From Planctomycetaceae bacterium (GTDB lineage: Bacteria > Planctomycetota > Planctomycetia > Planctomycetales > Planctomycetaceae), in the NCBI GenBank assembly GCA_029259845.1, contig JAJDEI010000306.1:1-37267 (forward strand): DNA of 37,267 nucleotides, in the 5' to 3' direction. A program made the position numbers and the translations under genes. Below the pieces are notes generated by a model that did not search any database, had not been told where the DNA came from, and worked only from the letters and a program-made list of their open reading frames with translations. Positions within the stretch are counted from its first letter, which is position 1. Each line of letters starts with the position of its first letter. Positions 8,565 to 15,955 of this stretch are shown here, piece by piece.

Positions 8565-8927
8565 ATGGGACGTATCGAGCGAATGATCGTCATCTGGGCG
8601 CTGGCCTACATGGCGGTCTACATGCCCTTTTTCTTTGCCGGGCCACACTTTCTCTCCCAAGAGCAGTTCTTTCGCTTTATGGTGCCGCTGCACTTTCTCG
8701 GCATGGCACAGAATCTTATTGCCTTGATTCTCACGATCCGCGATCTCTATAAGCGTCCCTTTCCGCACGAGAATCAAAAGCTGACGTGGGCGCTGCTCAT
8801 CACATGCACAGGCGGAATCGGTTGGTTGATCTATGTTTTCAAATACGCCTTAAAACCGCGCCCAACCCGTTCGGAACTCACGTCAAACTCTCGTGACGTC
8901 GGCCAGATTGCCGACGATCAATTATGA
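8565..8927 (+). CDS. Three-TM membrane protein, PLDc_N-like
   Basis: A 120-residue protein with hydrophobic segments at about residues 7-27, 39-60 and 74-93. The last segment, WALLITCTGGIGWLIYVFKYAL, resembles the PLDc_N (phospholipase D N-terminal) membrane module, which also occurs in stand-alone small proteins. An AAGGAG ribosome site lies before the ATG, 24 bases after the ATPase stop, so it is probably co-transcribed with the flotillin/ATPase unit. Its last six bases overlap the end of the convergent phosphomutase gene. No enzymatic motif is present. A role as a membrane partner of the flotillin or ATPase is inference from position only. Confidence 0.75.
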   Translation: MGRIERMIVIWALAYMAVYMPFFFAGPHFLSQEQFFRFMVPLHFLGMAQNLIALILTIRDLYKRPFPHENQKLTWALLITCTGGIGWLIYVFKYALKPRPTRSELTSNSRDVGQIADDQL

Positions 8928-10739
8928 GAGAACGGCATTGATCCAGCCGTCGAGGGCAACTCCGACCTTGTCGATCGTCCTCAAAGTTTGCTGTTTGACA
9001 GCCAGCAGAACTTGATCATCAGCAACCTCGGCGCGGGCAAACAGATAAAACTTGATCTTCGGCTCGGTCCCGGATGGTCTCACGGCGATGCGGACGGCGC
9101 AGCCGTCTGTGGGGGCGGTCTCGAAGATCAGCAGATTTCCGTCCGGTTTGGGGAGATCGGCCTGTTTGATGTTTGCCGGGAGACTGCGGATCTCGTGCTG
9201 GCCGAAATCGCGGACGGATTGCAGCGGCAGGCCCGCCAGATCACTCGGCGGTTGCTCGCGAAAGGCGGCCATCAGTTGCTGGATCTGGCGATGTCCTTCA
9301 GACCCTTCGCAGACTTTGGACGTTTGTCCTTCGAGAAAGTAGCCGTGCTGGATGTACAGCTCGTCGAGGCGGTCGAGGAAGGTTTGGCCATCCTGCCGCA
9401 GTTCGGCGGCACATTCGGCGATGTACAAGGCGGCGATGCCGGCGTCTTTGTCCCGGGCGTAGGTGCCGGCGAGATAGCCGATCGACTCTTCGGCTCCGAA
9501 GACGAACCGCTCCGGTCCTTCTTCGTCGATCGTCTGGCCGATGTACTTGAAGCCGACCAGCAGATCGTCGATCACGCGCACGCCGTGCGACTTGGCGATC
9601 TCGCCAATGAGCGGCGTGGTGACGAGCGTTTCCACGACGAAGTGATCGGGCGAAAGATCGCCGACTGCCGACCGCTTGCGGAGAATGTAGTCGGCGAGCA
9701 GGCTGCCGGTCTGGTTGCCGGTCAGGTGGACAAACTCGCCATCCGATCCTCGCACACAGACACCGAGCCGGTCAGAGTCCGGGTCGGAGGCGAGCAGCAC
9801 CTCAGCCCCCGTCTTCGTCGCCTCTTCGATGAGCGGTGCGAAGACCTGCGGACGTTCCGGATTGGGAAAGTGATCGGCCACGTTGGGGAAATTGCCGTCC
9901 GGGGTGCGGTGCGGCTCAAAGATGTTGATGCCGTCGAAACCGGCTTGCCGGAGAATCTCGTAACAAACCGTCTCGCCCACACCGTGCAGGGGTGAGTACA
10001 GACCGGAGAGATCGCGGGCATCGGAGAGGCTCATGTCGAGCACGGCTTTCCAGAACGCCTGATCGACCTCTTTGCCGATCATCGTGATTCGCCCGTCCGC
10101 GACCGCCTGGTCGAAATTAACGCTGGGGATTTCACCCGCTTCGTAGACGCAGTCGATAATTCCCTTGTCGTGCGGCGGGAGGACCTGGCCGCCGGTCGAC
10201 CAGTAGGCTTTGAAACCGTTGTCGCTGGGAGGATTGTGCGAGGCGGTGATCATCACTCCGGCGGCACAGCCGAGATGCCGCACGGCGAAGGAGAGCTCCG
10301 GCGTGGAGCGGTACGATTCGAACAGAAAGACGTTCATCCCGTTTGCAACGAACGTCGTCGCCGTCAACCGGGCAAACTCCTGCGAGCGGTGGCGGGTATC
10401 GTGGGCGACGACCGCCGTGCCTGCTGCGCCGGTTTGCTGACGGACATACCTCGCCAATCCGTCTGCTGATTCGGCGATCGTCCGGGGGTTGATGGTTGCC
10501 GAACCGAAGTCCGCCATCAGTCCGCGGCGTCCGCCGGTGCCGAAGGGGATCACCTCCCAAAACAGCCGGTCCAGCCGGTCCCACTGCCCTTGGTCGGTCA
10601 GTTGGCGGATCGGTTCGACGTAATCGCCGTACTGCGGCTCCGTCAACCAGCGGGTGATGTTTTCTGCGGCCGATGCGGAGATCTGCTCCGCATCGACAGC
10701 CGCGTTGATCCGGGTCGTCTCAGTTGTTGGGCTGGGCAT
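8922..10739 (-). CDS. Phosphoglucomutase/phosphomannomutase family protein
   Basis: An alpha-D-phosphohexomutase that interconverts hexose 1- and 6-phosphates in the cytoplasm. With the start at 10739 it is 605 residues. The catalytic phosphoserine motif TASHNP lies at 165-170 (Ser167). The metal-binding loop DPDSDR is at 319-324, the sugar-binding GAEESIGY at 415-422 and the phosphate-binding RPSGTEP at 554-560. All four hallmark loops are intact, so activity is expected; glucose versus mannose specificity cannot be read from the motifs. An in-frame ORF extends upstream to 10856, but the ATG at 10739 has a GAGG ribosome site and matches the usual beginning of the family, so I chose it. It converges on the preceding membrane gene with a six-base overlap. 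Confidence 0.93.
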   Translation of the reverse strand: MPSPTTETTRINAAVDAEQISASAAENITRWLTEPQYGDYVEPIRQLTDQGQWDRLDRLFWEVIPFGTGGRRGLMADFGSATINPRTIAESADGLARYVRQQTGAAGTAVVAHDTRHRSQEFARLTATTFVANGMNVFLFESYRSTPELSFAVRHLGCAAGVMITASHNPPSDNGFKAYWSTGGQVLPPHDKGIIDCVYEAGEIPSVNFDQAVADGRITMIGKEVDQAFWKAVLDMSLSDARDLSGLYSPLHGVGETVCYEILRQAGFDGINIFEPHRTPDGNFPNVADHFPNPERPQVFAPLIEEATKTGAEVLLASDPDSDRLGVCVRGSDGEFVHLTGNQTGSLLADYILRKRSAVGDLSPDHFVVETLVTTPLIGEIAKSHGVRVIDDLLVGFKYIGQTIDEEGPERFVFGAEESIGYLAGTYARDKDAGIAALYIAECAAELRQDGQTFLDRLDELYIQHGYFLEGQTSKVCEGSEGHRQIQQLMAAFREQPPSDLAGLPLQSVRDFGQHEIRSLPANIKQADLPKPDGNLLIFETAPTDGCAVRIAVRPSGTEPKIKFYLFARAEVADDQVLLAVKQQTLRTIDKVGVALDGWINAVLS

Positions 10740-10873
10740 AATTCGCCTCGGCGTGGGCTGATTCTCCGGGGGGGCCGCGTAGTGGTCCATCCGGGTTGTT
10801 GTTTGTTGGGCACGGTTGATTGGTTGACGACAGAGCCACGAACGTCGGTGAGCCATTCGACGCGCTCCCTAGC

Positions 10874-10943
10874 GGTCGCGGCTAAACAGATGTGGCGAAA
10901 CGTTCGTGGTTAAACGGTCGCGGTTAAACGGTCGCGGCTCAAC
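10874..10943. repeat. Degenerate tandem repeat, 14-base units
   Basis: Four units of the form GGTCGCGGYTAAAC occur at 10874-10887, 10902-10915, 10916-10929 and 10930-10943; the last three are contiguous. They fill the gap between the Nudix and phosphomutase genes, both on the minus strand. The TTTAGCCGCGACC-type core resembles repeats dispersed in planctomycete genomes, from memory. No protein-coding signal is seen in 10740-10973. Confidence 0.75.
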
Positions 10944-10973
10944 GGCGACTGTATCAGGCGGCATGCGGGCCAT

Positions 10974-11402
10974 CTACTCGGACGGCTTGGAGAGAAAATC
11001 GTCCAATGCCGCCAGCAGTGGGTCGATTGTCTGTTGTTGAATCTGGTGGGGCGGATTCCAGGGGAACCATTGGTATCCCTCGTGCTCGGTGACGACGATC
11101 TCGACATCATTGTTGAGTCGGCCCAGAAAGATGACCAGCGACTTGGGCCGCCACTCGCCGCCGGTTCGCTTGTTGCGGACGTTGTATTGGCTCTCGAAGC
11201 GGAACGCCGGGTCGAGGTCGATGTCCGCAGGTGTGATGCCGGTTTCCTCTTCGAGTTCGCGGAGGGCGCATTCGATGTCGGTCTCGCCCGGATCGACGTG
11301 CCCTTTGGGGAGGTCCCAACGGTTGGCGTGTTTCATCAACAGGAATTCGCGAATCGGATCGCCCCGGACGACCAGCACGCCGCACGAGTTGAGTTCGTTC
11401 AT
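10974..11402 (-). CDS. Nudix hydrolase, Ap4A hydrolase-like
   Basis: A 142-residue Nudix protein. The Nudix box is complete at residues 34-56: G34, E40, R48, E49, E52, E53 and G55, with hydrophobic residues at 50 and 56. These coordinate the metal that drives hydrolysis of nucleoside diphosphate-linked substrates. The short length and the N-terminal form (GVLVVRG...MKHANRWDLPKGHVDPGE) resemble bis(5'-nucleosyl)-tetraphosphatases, but substrate cannot be fixed from sequence. An AGAGGGA ribosome site precedes the ATG. The gene follows the symporter gene on the same strand, separated by a hairpin repeat at 11435-11531. Confidence 0.92.
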   Translation of the reverse strand: MNELNSCGVLVVRGDPIREFLLMKHANRWDLPKGHVDPGETDIECALRELEEETGITPADIDLDPAFRFESQYNVRNKRTGGEWRPKSLVIFLGRLNNDVEIVVTEHEGYQWFPWNPPHQIQQQTIDPLLAALDDFLSKPSE

Positions 11403-11434
11403 GGAGTTTTCCCTCTGCCAAACAGTATGCGTCC

Positions 11435-11531
11435 AAACACCCGGTGTCTCAAACGTACCAAGACGCGCAGGGCGTTGTTTCGTCGGCTTTCATTAACAAC
11501 GCGTCAAGAATCCTTGAGACACCGGGTGTTT
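11435..11531. repeat. 97-bp hairpin element with 18-bp perfect terminal inverted repeats
   Basis: AAACACCCGGTGTCTCAA at 11435-11452 is the exact reverse complement of 11514-11531. Inner segments (around GGCGTTGTT and AACAACGC) also pair, so the transcript could fold into one long imperfect hairpin. It fills the space between the end of the symporter gene and the start of the Nudix gene. The same terminal sequence occurs at 18585-18602. It is too long for an ordinary intrinsic terminator and more like a miniature repeat element, though it may act as one. Confidence 0.85.
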
Positions 11532-11536
11532 TCAGT

Positions 11537-13249
11537 TCAGGGCGTTTGCGGCATTGTTGCCCAGCCGGGTAATTCGCCCAATGAGATGCCCATCACGGGG
11601 ACAAGCAGCGCAAAGGTGATCGCGGTGACCAGCGCCACGCCGACGAAATTGAGCAGCAGCCCGTGCCGGACCATCTGGCCCATCGAGACGCGGCCACTGG
11701 CGAACACGATGGCGTTGGGGGGGGTGGCGATCGGCAGCATGAACGCGCAGCTGGCGGTGACGGTTGCCGGGATCATCAGCAGCCGCGGGTCGATCCCCAG
11801 CGTCACGGCGGCCCCGGCGAGGATCGGCAGCAGCGTGCTGACCGTCGCCACGTTGGAGGTGAACTCCGTGAGGAACGTCATCATCAGGCAGATGCACACG
11901 ACCAACACCGGCAGCGACGCCCCCTGCAGTGACCGAGCCAGTGTTTCTCCCAACCAGGCGGACAACCCGCTCGATCCGAACGCGGACGCCATCGCGAATC
12001 CCCCGCCAAACAGCAGCAGCATGCCCCACGGCATGCCCCGCTCGACGGTTTGCCAATCGATCAGCGGCTCCCAACGCCGGCCAGACTGTTGGTCGGTTCG
12101 TGGGTCGGATCTCCGGTCGGTCCGCGGCATGCGGATCACGAACATCAGCACCGCCATTAACATGGCGACGGTTGAGTCGTGAATGGCCCCCTGAGCCACC
12201 GAGGGATCGGTTCCCAGCTTCTCGACGAGGAACCGTTCGTACGCCGGGCTCCATCCCTTAATCAGCGTGAAGGTCCCGTCCCCGCCGCCAATCTGAATCT
12301 CGATCGGCTTGCGAAAGATCCACAGGGCGGCTGTTGTCAGGAAGATGGCGAGCATGGCCCATTCACCGGCGGAGGGACGGCCGAGGGCACGCAGCCGTTC
12401 GCCGAAGAAGCTCCGACCGATCTGTGCGGAACCGATCCGCCGCGGCAGCTTCCAGGTGAGTACGAAAAAGGCGGCCGTCAGCATGAAAGCCGTCAGCGGC
12501 ACGTACACGACGAACCACTCGGCCATCGACGGCTCGGGGGCCTCTGGGAACAACTCGCGCCATTGGCCCATGAAGGCGATGTTCGTGGGCGTGCCGACCA
12601 GCGTCGCCAATCCGCCGCTGCTGGCGCTGTAGGCGATGCCCAACATCAGGGCGACTCCCAATCGTGAGAGGGCGCGCTCCTGTCGGTCGAGCGCGGCGGC
12701 GTCTCCGTCGGGAGGAGTTCCCGTTTCCCCAAGCGTTCCCAGCAGTGCGATCGCAATCGGCAGCATCAGCATGGTGGTCGCCGTGTTGCTGATCCACATG
12801 GAGAGGAACGCCGTCGCCAGCATGAAACCCAGCACGATCAGCCGCGGACTGCTGCCAATCGTGGAGACGACATGCAGCGCGATTCGACGATGCAGGTCCC
12901 AACGTTCAATCCCCAGCGCAATGATGAACCCTCCGAAAAACAGAAAGATGTTGGCGTTCATATACGACCGGCTGACGTCCCCGGCAGCCTGGATGCCGAG
13001 CAACGGATAGGCAGCCAACGGAATGAGCGACGTCGCCGCAATGGGAACCGCCTGCGAGACCCACAGCACGGCCATCAGGAGCGTGGTCGCTGCCAGCCGG
13101 TGCGCGGCCGGCGAGAGACCGGTCGGCGTCGGAGCCGTCAGCACGCCGACGAATGCCACGATCGCGATCAGCAGTCCCAGCGACTGCCATTTCGGATCGC
13201 TGCGCGTGAAGTCGTCCCGCGGCTCGGTGTGTACCGTGTCGTCAATCAT
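11537..13249 (-). CDS. DASS/SLC13-family sodium:anion symporter
   Basis: A 570-residue integral membrane protein of the divalent anion:Na+ symporter family, which imports dicarboxylates, citrate or sulfate. It has many hydrophobic segments and the two SNT-type family motifs: MWISNTATTMLMLP in the first half and TEFTSNVATVSTLLP in the second. These form the sodium and carboxylate sites. Substrate cannot be decided. The loop near residues 375-395 (RTDRRSDPRTDQQSGRR) is unusually charged and encoded by a degenerate GGTCGG-rich stretch. The start at 13249 leaves a 178 bp divergent gap to the plus-strand isomerase gene. Confidence 0.92.
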   Translation of the reverse strand: MIDDTVHTEPRDDFTRSDPKWQSLGLLIAIVAFVGVLTAPTPTGLSPAAHRLAATTLLMAVLWVSQAVPIAATSLIPLAAYPLLGIQAAGDVSRSYMNANIFLFFGGFIIALGIERWDLHRRIALHVVSTIGSSPRLIVLGFMLATAFLSMWISNTATTMLMLPIAIALLGTLGETGTPPDGDAAALDRQERALSRLGVALMLGIAYSASSGGLATLVGTPTNIAFMGQWRELFPEAPEPSMAEWFVVYVPLTAFMLTAAFFVLTWKLPRRIGSAQIGRSFFGERLRALGRPSAGEWAMLAIFLTTAALWIFRKPIEIQIGGGDGTFTLIKGWSPAYERFLVEKLGTDPSVAQGAIHDSTVAMLMAVLMFVIRMPRTDRRSDPRTDQQSGRRWEPLIDWQTVERGMPWGMLLLFGGGFAMASAFGSSGLSAWLGETLARSLQGASLPVLVVCICLMMTFLTEFTSNVATVSTLLPILAGAAVTLGIDPRLLMIPATVTASCAFMLPIATPPNAIVFASGRVSMGQMVRHGLLLNFVGVALVTAITFALLVPVMGISLGELPGWATMPQTP

Positions 13250-13427
13250 GGCACACGTGATACCGCACGTCGCAGAAGATTGGAACTGACTCGCGGTGAC
13301 GACGTCGGTTTGATGGCATCCGTGAGTCCCGGGAAAGCTGTGCCAGATAGCGACTGTGTCCGATAGAGACTTCGGACGCGCAACGTTATCATAGAGGCTC
13401 TTCGAACTTGCCTCTCAGGAGACGCTC
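13250..13427. promoter_or_regulatory. Divergent intergenic region
   Basis: This 178 bp gap separates the minus-strand symporter from the plus-strand sugar isomerase, so promoters for both must lie here or overlap the genes. I see no convincing -35/-10 pair and no clear operator palindrome. Confidence 0.35.
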
Positions 13428-14279
13428 ATGGAACGCTGGCCGATTGGTGTGTTTGCTTCTGTCGACGCCGGACTCGGCGTGCATCTGGATGTGGCCCAGG
13501 AACTGGGGATCCCCAGCGTACAAGTCCACGCGCCCCACAAGGAAACCCGCACGCCCCAGACGGCGGAGGAGTTTCTGAAGAAGTGTGCGGACGCGGGCAT
13601 CATGATTACCTGCGTGTTCAGCGGGTTCGAAGGGGAGAGCTATGCGGACATCGCCACGACGGCCCGCACGGTCGGTCTCGTGCCGGAAGAGACGCGAGCG
13701 GCGCGCCTTCAGGAAATGAAGGAGATTTCCGACTTCGCCAAGCTGCTGGGTTGTGACGCGATCGGCCTGCATATCGGTTTTGTCCCGGAGGATACGGAAG
13801 GAGCCAGTTACCGGGGACTGCTCGACACCGCGCGGGACCTGCTGGATCATTCGGCCGGCAACGGGCAGAACGTGCACTTGGAGACCGGACAGGAGACGGC
13901 CGAGCATCTGCTCGCATTCATCAGCGACGTCGGCCGCGACAACCTGTTTATCAACTTTGATCCGGCGAATATGATTCTGTACGGCACGGGCGATCCGATC
14001 GAGGCCCTGAAGCAGGTGGGGCATCTCGTTCGCAGCGTCCACTGCAAAGACGCGACCTGGGCGCCGGAGGGCCAGCGGGGCGTTGCCTGGGGGGCGGAGG
14101 TCCCGCTCGGCGAAGGGGACGTCGGCATGGAAACCTATTTGCGGACTCTCGCCGACCTGGGCTACACCGGTCCGCTGACGATCGAACGGGAGATTGCTCA
14201 TGACCGCGAACGTCAAAAAGCGGACATCGGCACGGCGGTCGAGTTGCTTACGTCCCTGCGTGACCGGGTGCTGGGTTGA
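13428..14279 (+). CDS. Sugar phosphate isomerase/epimerase (xylose isomerase-like TIM barrel)
   Basis: A 283-residue TIM-barrel protein of the AP_endonuc_2/xylose isomerase-like superfamily, which isomerises or epimerises sugars with a divalent metal. Likely metal and catalytic residues are in the usual strand-end positions: H115 (GLHIGF), E152 (HLETGQE), D178 (INFDPANM), H205 (RSVHCKD) and E253 (LTIERE). No signal peptide is present, so it is cytoplasmic. A GGAG-like sequence, CAGGAG, lies a few bases before the ATG. It begins the plus-strand carbohydrate block that includes an ABC sugar importer and an oxidoreductase, suggesting it acts on an imported sugar. The specific substrate is unknown. 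Confidence 0.9.
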   Translation: MERWPIGVFASVDAGLGVHLDVAQELGIPSVQVHAPHKETRTPQTAEEFLKKCADAGIMITCVFSGFEGESYADIATTARTVGLVPEETRAARLQEMKEISDFAKLLGCDAIGLHIGFVPEDTEGASYRGLLDTARDLLDHSAGNGQNVHLETGQETAEHLLAFISDVGRDNLFINFDPANMILYGTGDPIEALKQVGHLVRSVHCKDATWAPEGQRGVAWGAEVPLGEGDVGMETYLRTLADLGYTGPLTIEREIAHDRERQKADIGTAVELLTSLRDRVLG

Positions 14280-14313
14280 ATCTCGCGAGGTGCGCGACAA
14301 TCGCGTCTCGTCG

Positions 14314-15024
14314 GTGCGGTGCTCGCCGAGACTGCACAAGAACAGCGTTCTTGCCGTTCTTGCCGCTCTGCTGGTCGTCGTCCTGTCCGCCGGGCATGCC
14401 TCGGCGCAACCGCCCCCCGTCCGTCAGCTCGACAAGGAGGCGGAGCGTGTCCGCAGCGAGTATCTCGACCGGCTAAACAAACTGGCGACCGCCTACGACG
14501 AAGCGGGCGAGACGGACAAGGCCAAAGCGACGTTGAGGCAGATTCTCGACGTTGATCCGCAGGCGAAATCCGCACAGGAGAAGCTCGACGAAATCGAAAA
14601 CCGTGTCTTCGAGCAAAAGACGGTCACGCTCGACGTCGACGTATCCCGCGGGTGGTTCTCGACCGGCCTGCTCGTCAAGAAAGGCAAGCCGATTCGATTT
14701 GAAGCCGACGGGAGCTATAAACTGATCGCGAACGCCACGTTGGACCCCGACGGATATCCGACCGCCGACCTGTCGCGGGACGTTGCCTCAGGCATCGACT
14801 TCGGAAAGCTGATGGGTTTGGTTGTCACCGCGCCCAAAGGCCCCAATCGAAAGAAGAAACCTCAGCCGGGGACCCCCTTCGCCATCGGCACGCAAACCGA
14901 GGTGACACCGGAGACCGACGGCCTGCTGTTCCTGAGGCTCAACATCCCCGCCGGCACGAAGTCCAACGGCAAGCTGAAGGTGACCGTCAGCGGAAACATC
15001 CGCAGCAAGCCGGGCTCACCGTGA
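14314..15024 (+). CDS. Secreted TPR protein with LecA-like lectin domain
   Basis: With the GTG start at 14314 it is 236 residues. A signal peptide occupies about 1-31 (LLVVVLSAGHASA, cleavage before QPPP). One TPR-like helical hairpin lies at about 55-95 (YDEAGETDKAKATLRQILDVDP). A beta-sandwich-like domain at about 104-228 has the pattern of PA-I galactophilic lectin-like domains: GWFSTGLLVKKGKPIRFEADGSY, DPDGY, PFAIG and the closing LRLN...NGKLKVTV. These domains bind galactose through calcium in LecA; whether the ligands are conserved here I cannot confirm. An in-frame GTG at 14290, just after the upstream stop, is an alternative start. It follows the isomerase gene closely and may be co-transcribed. 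Extracytoplasmic sugar binding is inferred. Confidence 0.75.
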   Translation: MRCSPRLHKNSVLAVLAALLVVVLSAGHASAQPPPVRQLDKEAERVRSEYLDRLNKLATAYDEAGETDKAKATLRQILDVDPQAKSAQEKLDEIENRVFEQKTVTLDVDVSRGWFSTGLLVKKGKPIRFEADGSYKLIANATLDPDGYPTADLSRDVASGIDFGKLMGLVVTAPKGPNRKKKPQPGTPFAIGTQTEVTPETDGLLFLRLNIPAGTKSNGKLKVTVSGNIRSKPGSP

Positions 15025-15068
15025 CCGTAGCGCGGCAGGGTTGTTGGCCGCTCTTTGACAAAGAAAGG

Positions 15069-15460
15069 AAAAGCGGATTGCGCGGATGAAGGCCGATCAA
15101 GACGGATTCGGGGCATGGTCTCCAACGATCCGTACGACAAAGGCTTCAAACTCTCGTTTCTTGCGCAAGTTTCGAACGCCAAGGGAGAACCACGGAAGGG
15201 ACGGAAGCAAGCCCCATCGGCTAATAACAGTGGTTGCGGAATCGGTGATCCCGGCGCAGAGGCATTCGTGGTATTCGCCCGATTCAAGGTTCCCTGTTTG
15301 GGACCGCGAATTACGCGAATACTGCGAATGAAATTTCTCGTCGATGCAATCAATGCCACTTTCCTTCCGTCTGTTCCGTGGTTCTTAGCTTTTGTTTGCT
15401 GGATTCGGTTGCGGCTCAGCCGCGCTGGGATAATCCGTCGCATCCGCCCAATCCGCTTTT
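15069..15460. repeat. Outer inverted repeat pair (AAAAGCGGATTG type)
   Basis: The 20-base arms at 15069-15088 and 15441-15460 are reverse complements with one mismatch and enclose about 350 bases. The left arm begins AAAAGCGGATTGCGCGGATG. The right arm is preceded by CGTCG and followed by an oligo-T stretch. Confidence 0.85.
15187..15384. repeat. Inner inverted repeat pair nested within 15069-15460
   Basis: Twenty-one-base arms at 15187-15207 and 15364-15384 (core GAACCACGGAA...GACGGAAG) are reverse complements with two mismatches. They are nested inside the outer pair, giving concentric inverted repeats as if one repeat had landed within another. Confidence 0.85.
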
Positions 15461-15701
15461 TCTTTTCTGCTGCGAGGCATTCAATGCAGGGTCGACGGAC
15501 CGACGTGTGACTCCTGACGACGTGTGGCTGTTTGCGAAAAGGGGTTGACTGCCTCCAGTGCGGTGCGGCTGGCAACGGAAAACCTGCCGGTCGCCTCAAC
15601 GCAAACGCAACAATCCGCTCCCGCACCCGGCTGGCACAGGGAACGTTCAGGGCTATTCAAAGCTTCACTTTGGACAGGACCGACCGGGACAACCTCAATG
15701 G

Positions 15702-15769
15702 TAGCCCGAAGCGTAAGCGAGGAAGCGAACGTGAGTGAGTGATTCGTCCCTCGCTGACGCTTCGGGTTA
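15702..15769. repeat. Inverted repeat pair (TAGCCCGAAGCGT type)
   Basis: Arms at 15702-15722 and 15749-15769 are reverse complements with two mismatches over 21 bases, separated by 26 bases. The core CCCGAAGCGTNAGCGAGG resembles a repeat I recall as frequent in planctomycete genomes. Confidence 0.85.
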
Positions 15770-15955
15770 CGAGGTTGCCCAGCTTCAATCTTCGAACGGC
15801 CCTGAGGGAACGTTGCAGTGGGTTGGTCGGCTGCGTCCCGGCTGGTAGGATGAGCAATGACGTCCTCAAGAGGTTCCCCCACTTTCGTTCACCAACCACG
15901 GACAGCCGCCGGTCTGCTGGCGGCGGCGTTCGGGATCTCCTCGGAGACGAGACAA

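Larger units (their letters stand above)
15025..15955. other. Repeat-filled gene desert
   Basis: About 930 bp with no convincing gene. Open frames here (for example 15055-15510) are translated repeats with no family character. The region holds three separate inverted pairs (15069-15460, 15187-15384 and 15702-15769), of which the second is nested inside the first. Confidence 0.75.

Noticed and set aside
10740..10856. N-terminal extension of the phosphomutase
   Set aside because: The 39 extra residues have no family match, and the ATG at 10739 has a ribosome site.
10874..10943. CRISPR array
   Set aside because: The units are short, mostly contiguous and degenerate, with no spacers of even length and no cas genes nearby.
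15055..15510. 151-codon plus-strand open frame in the repeat gap
   Set aside because: It runs through both nested inverted repeats and has no family character; it is translated repeat.
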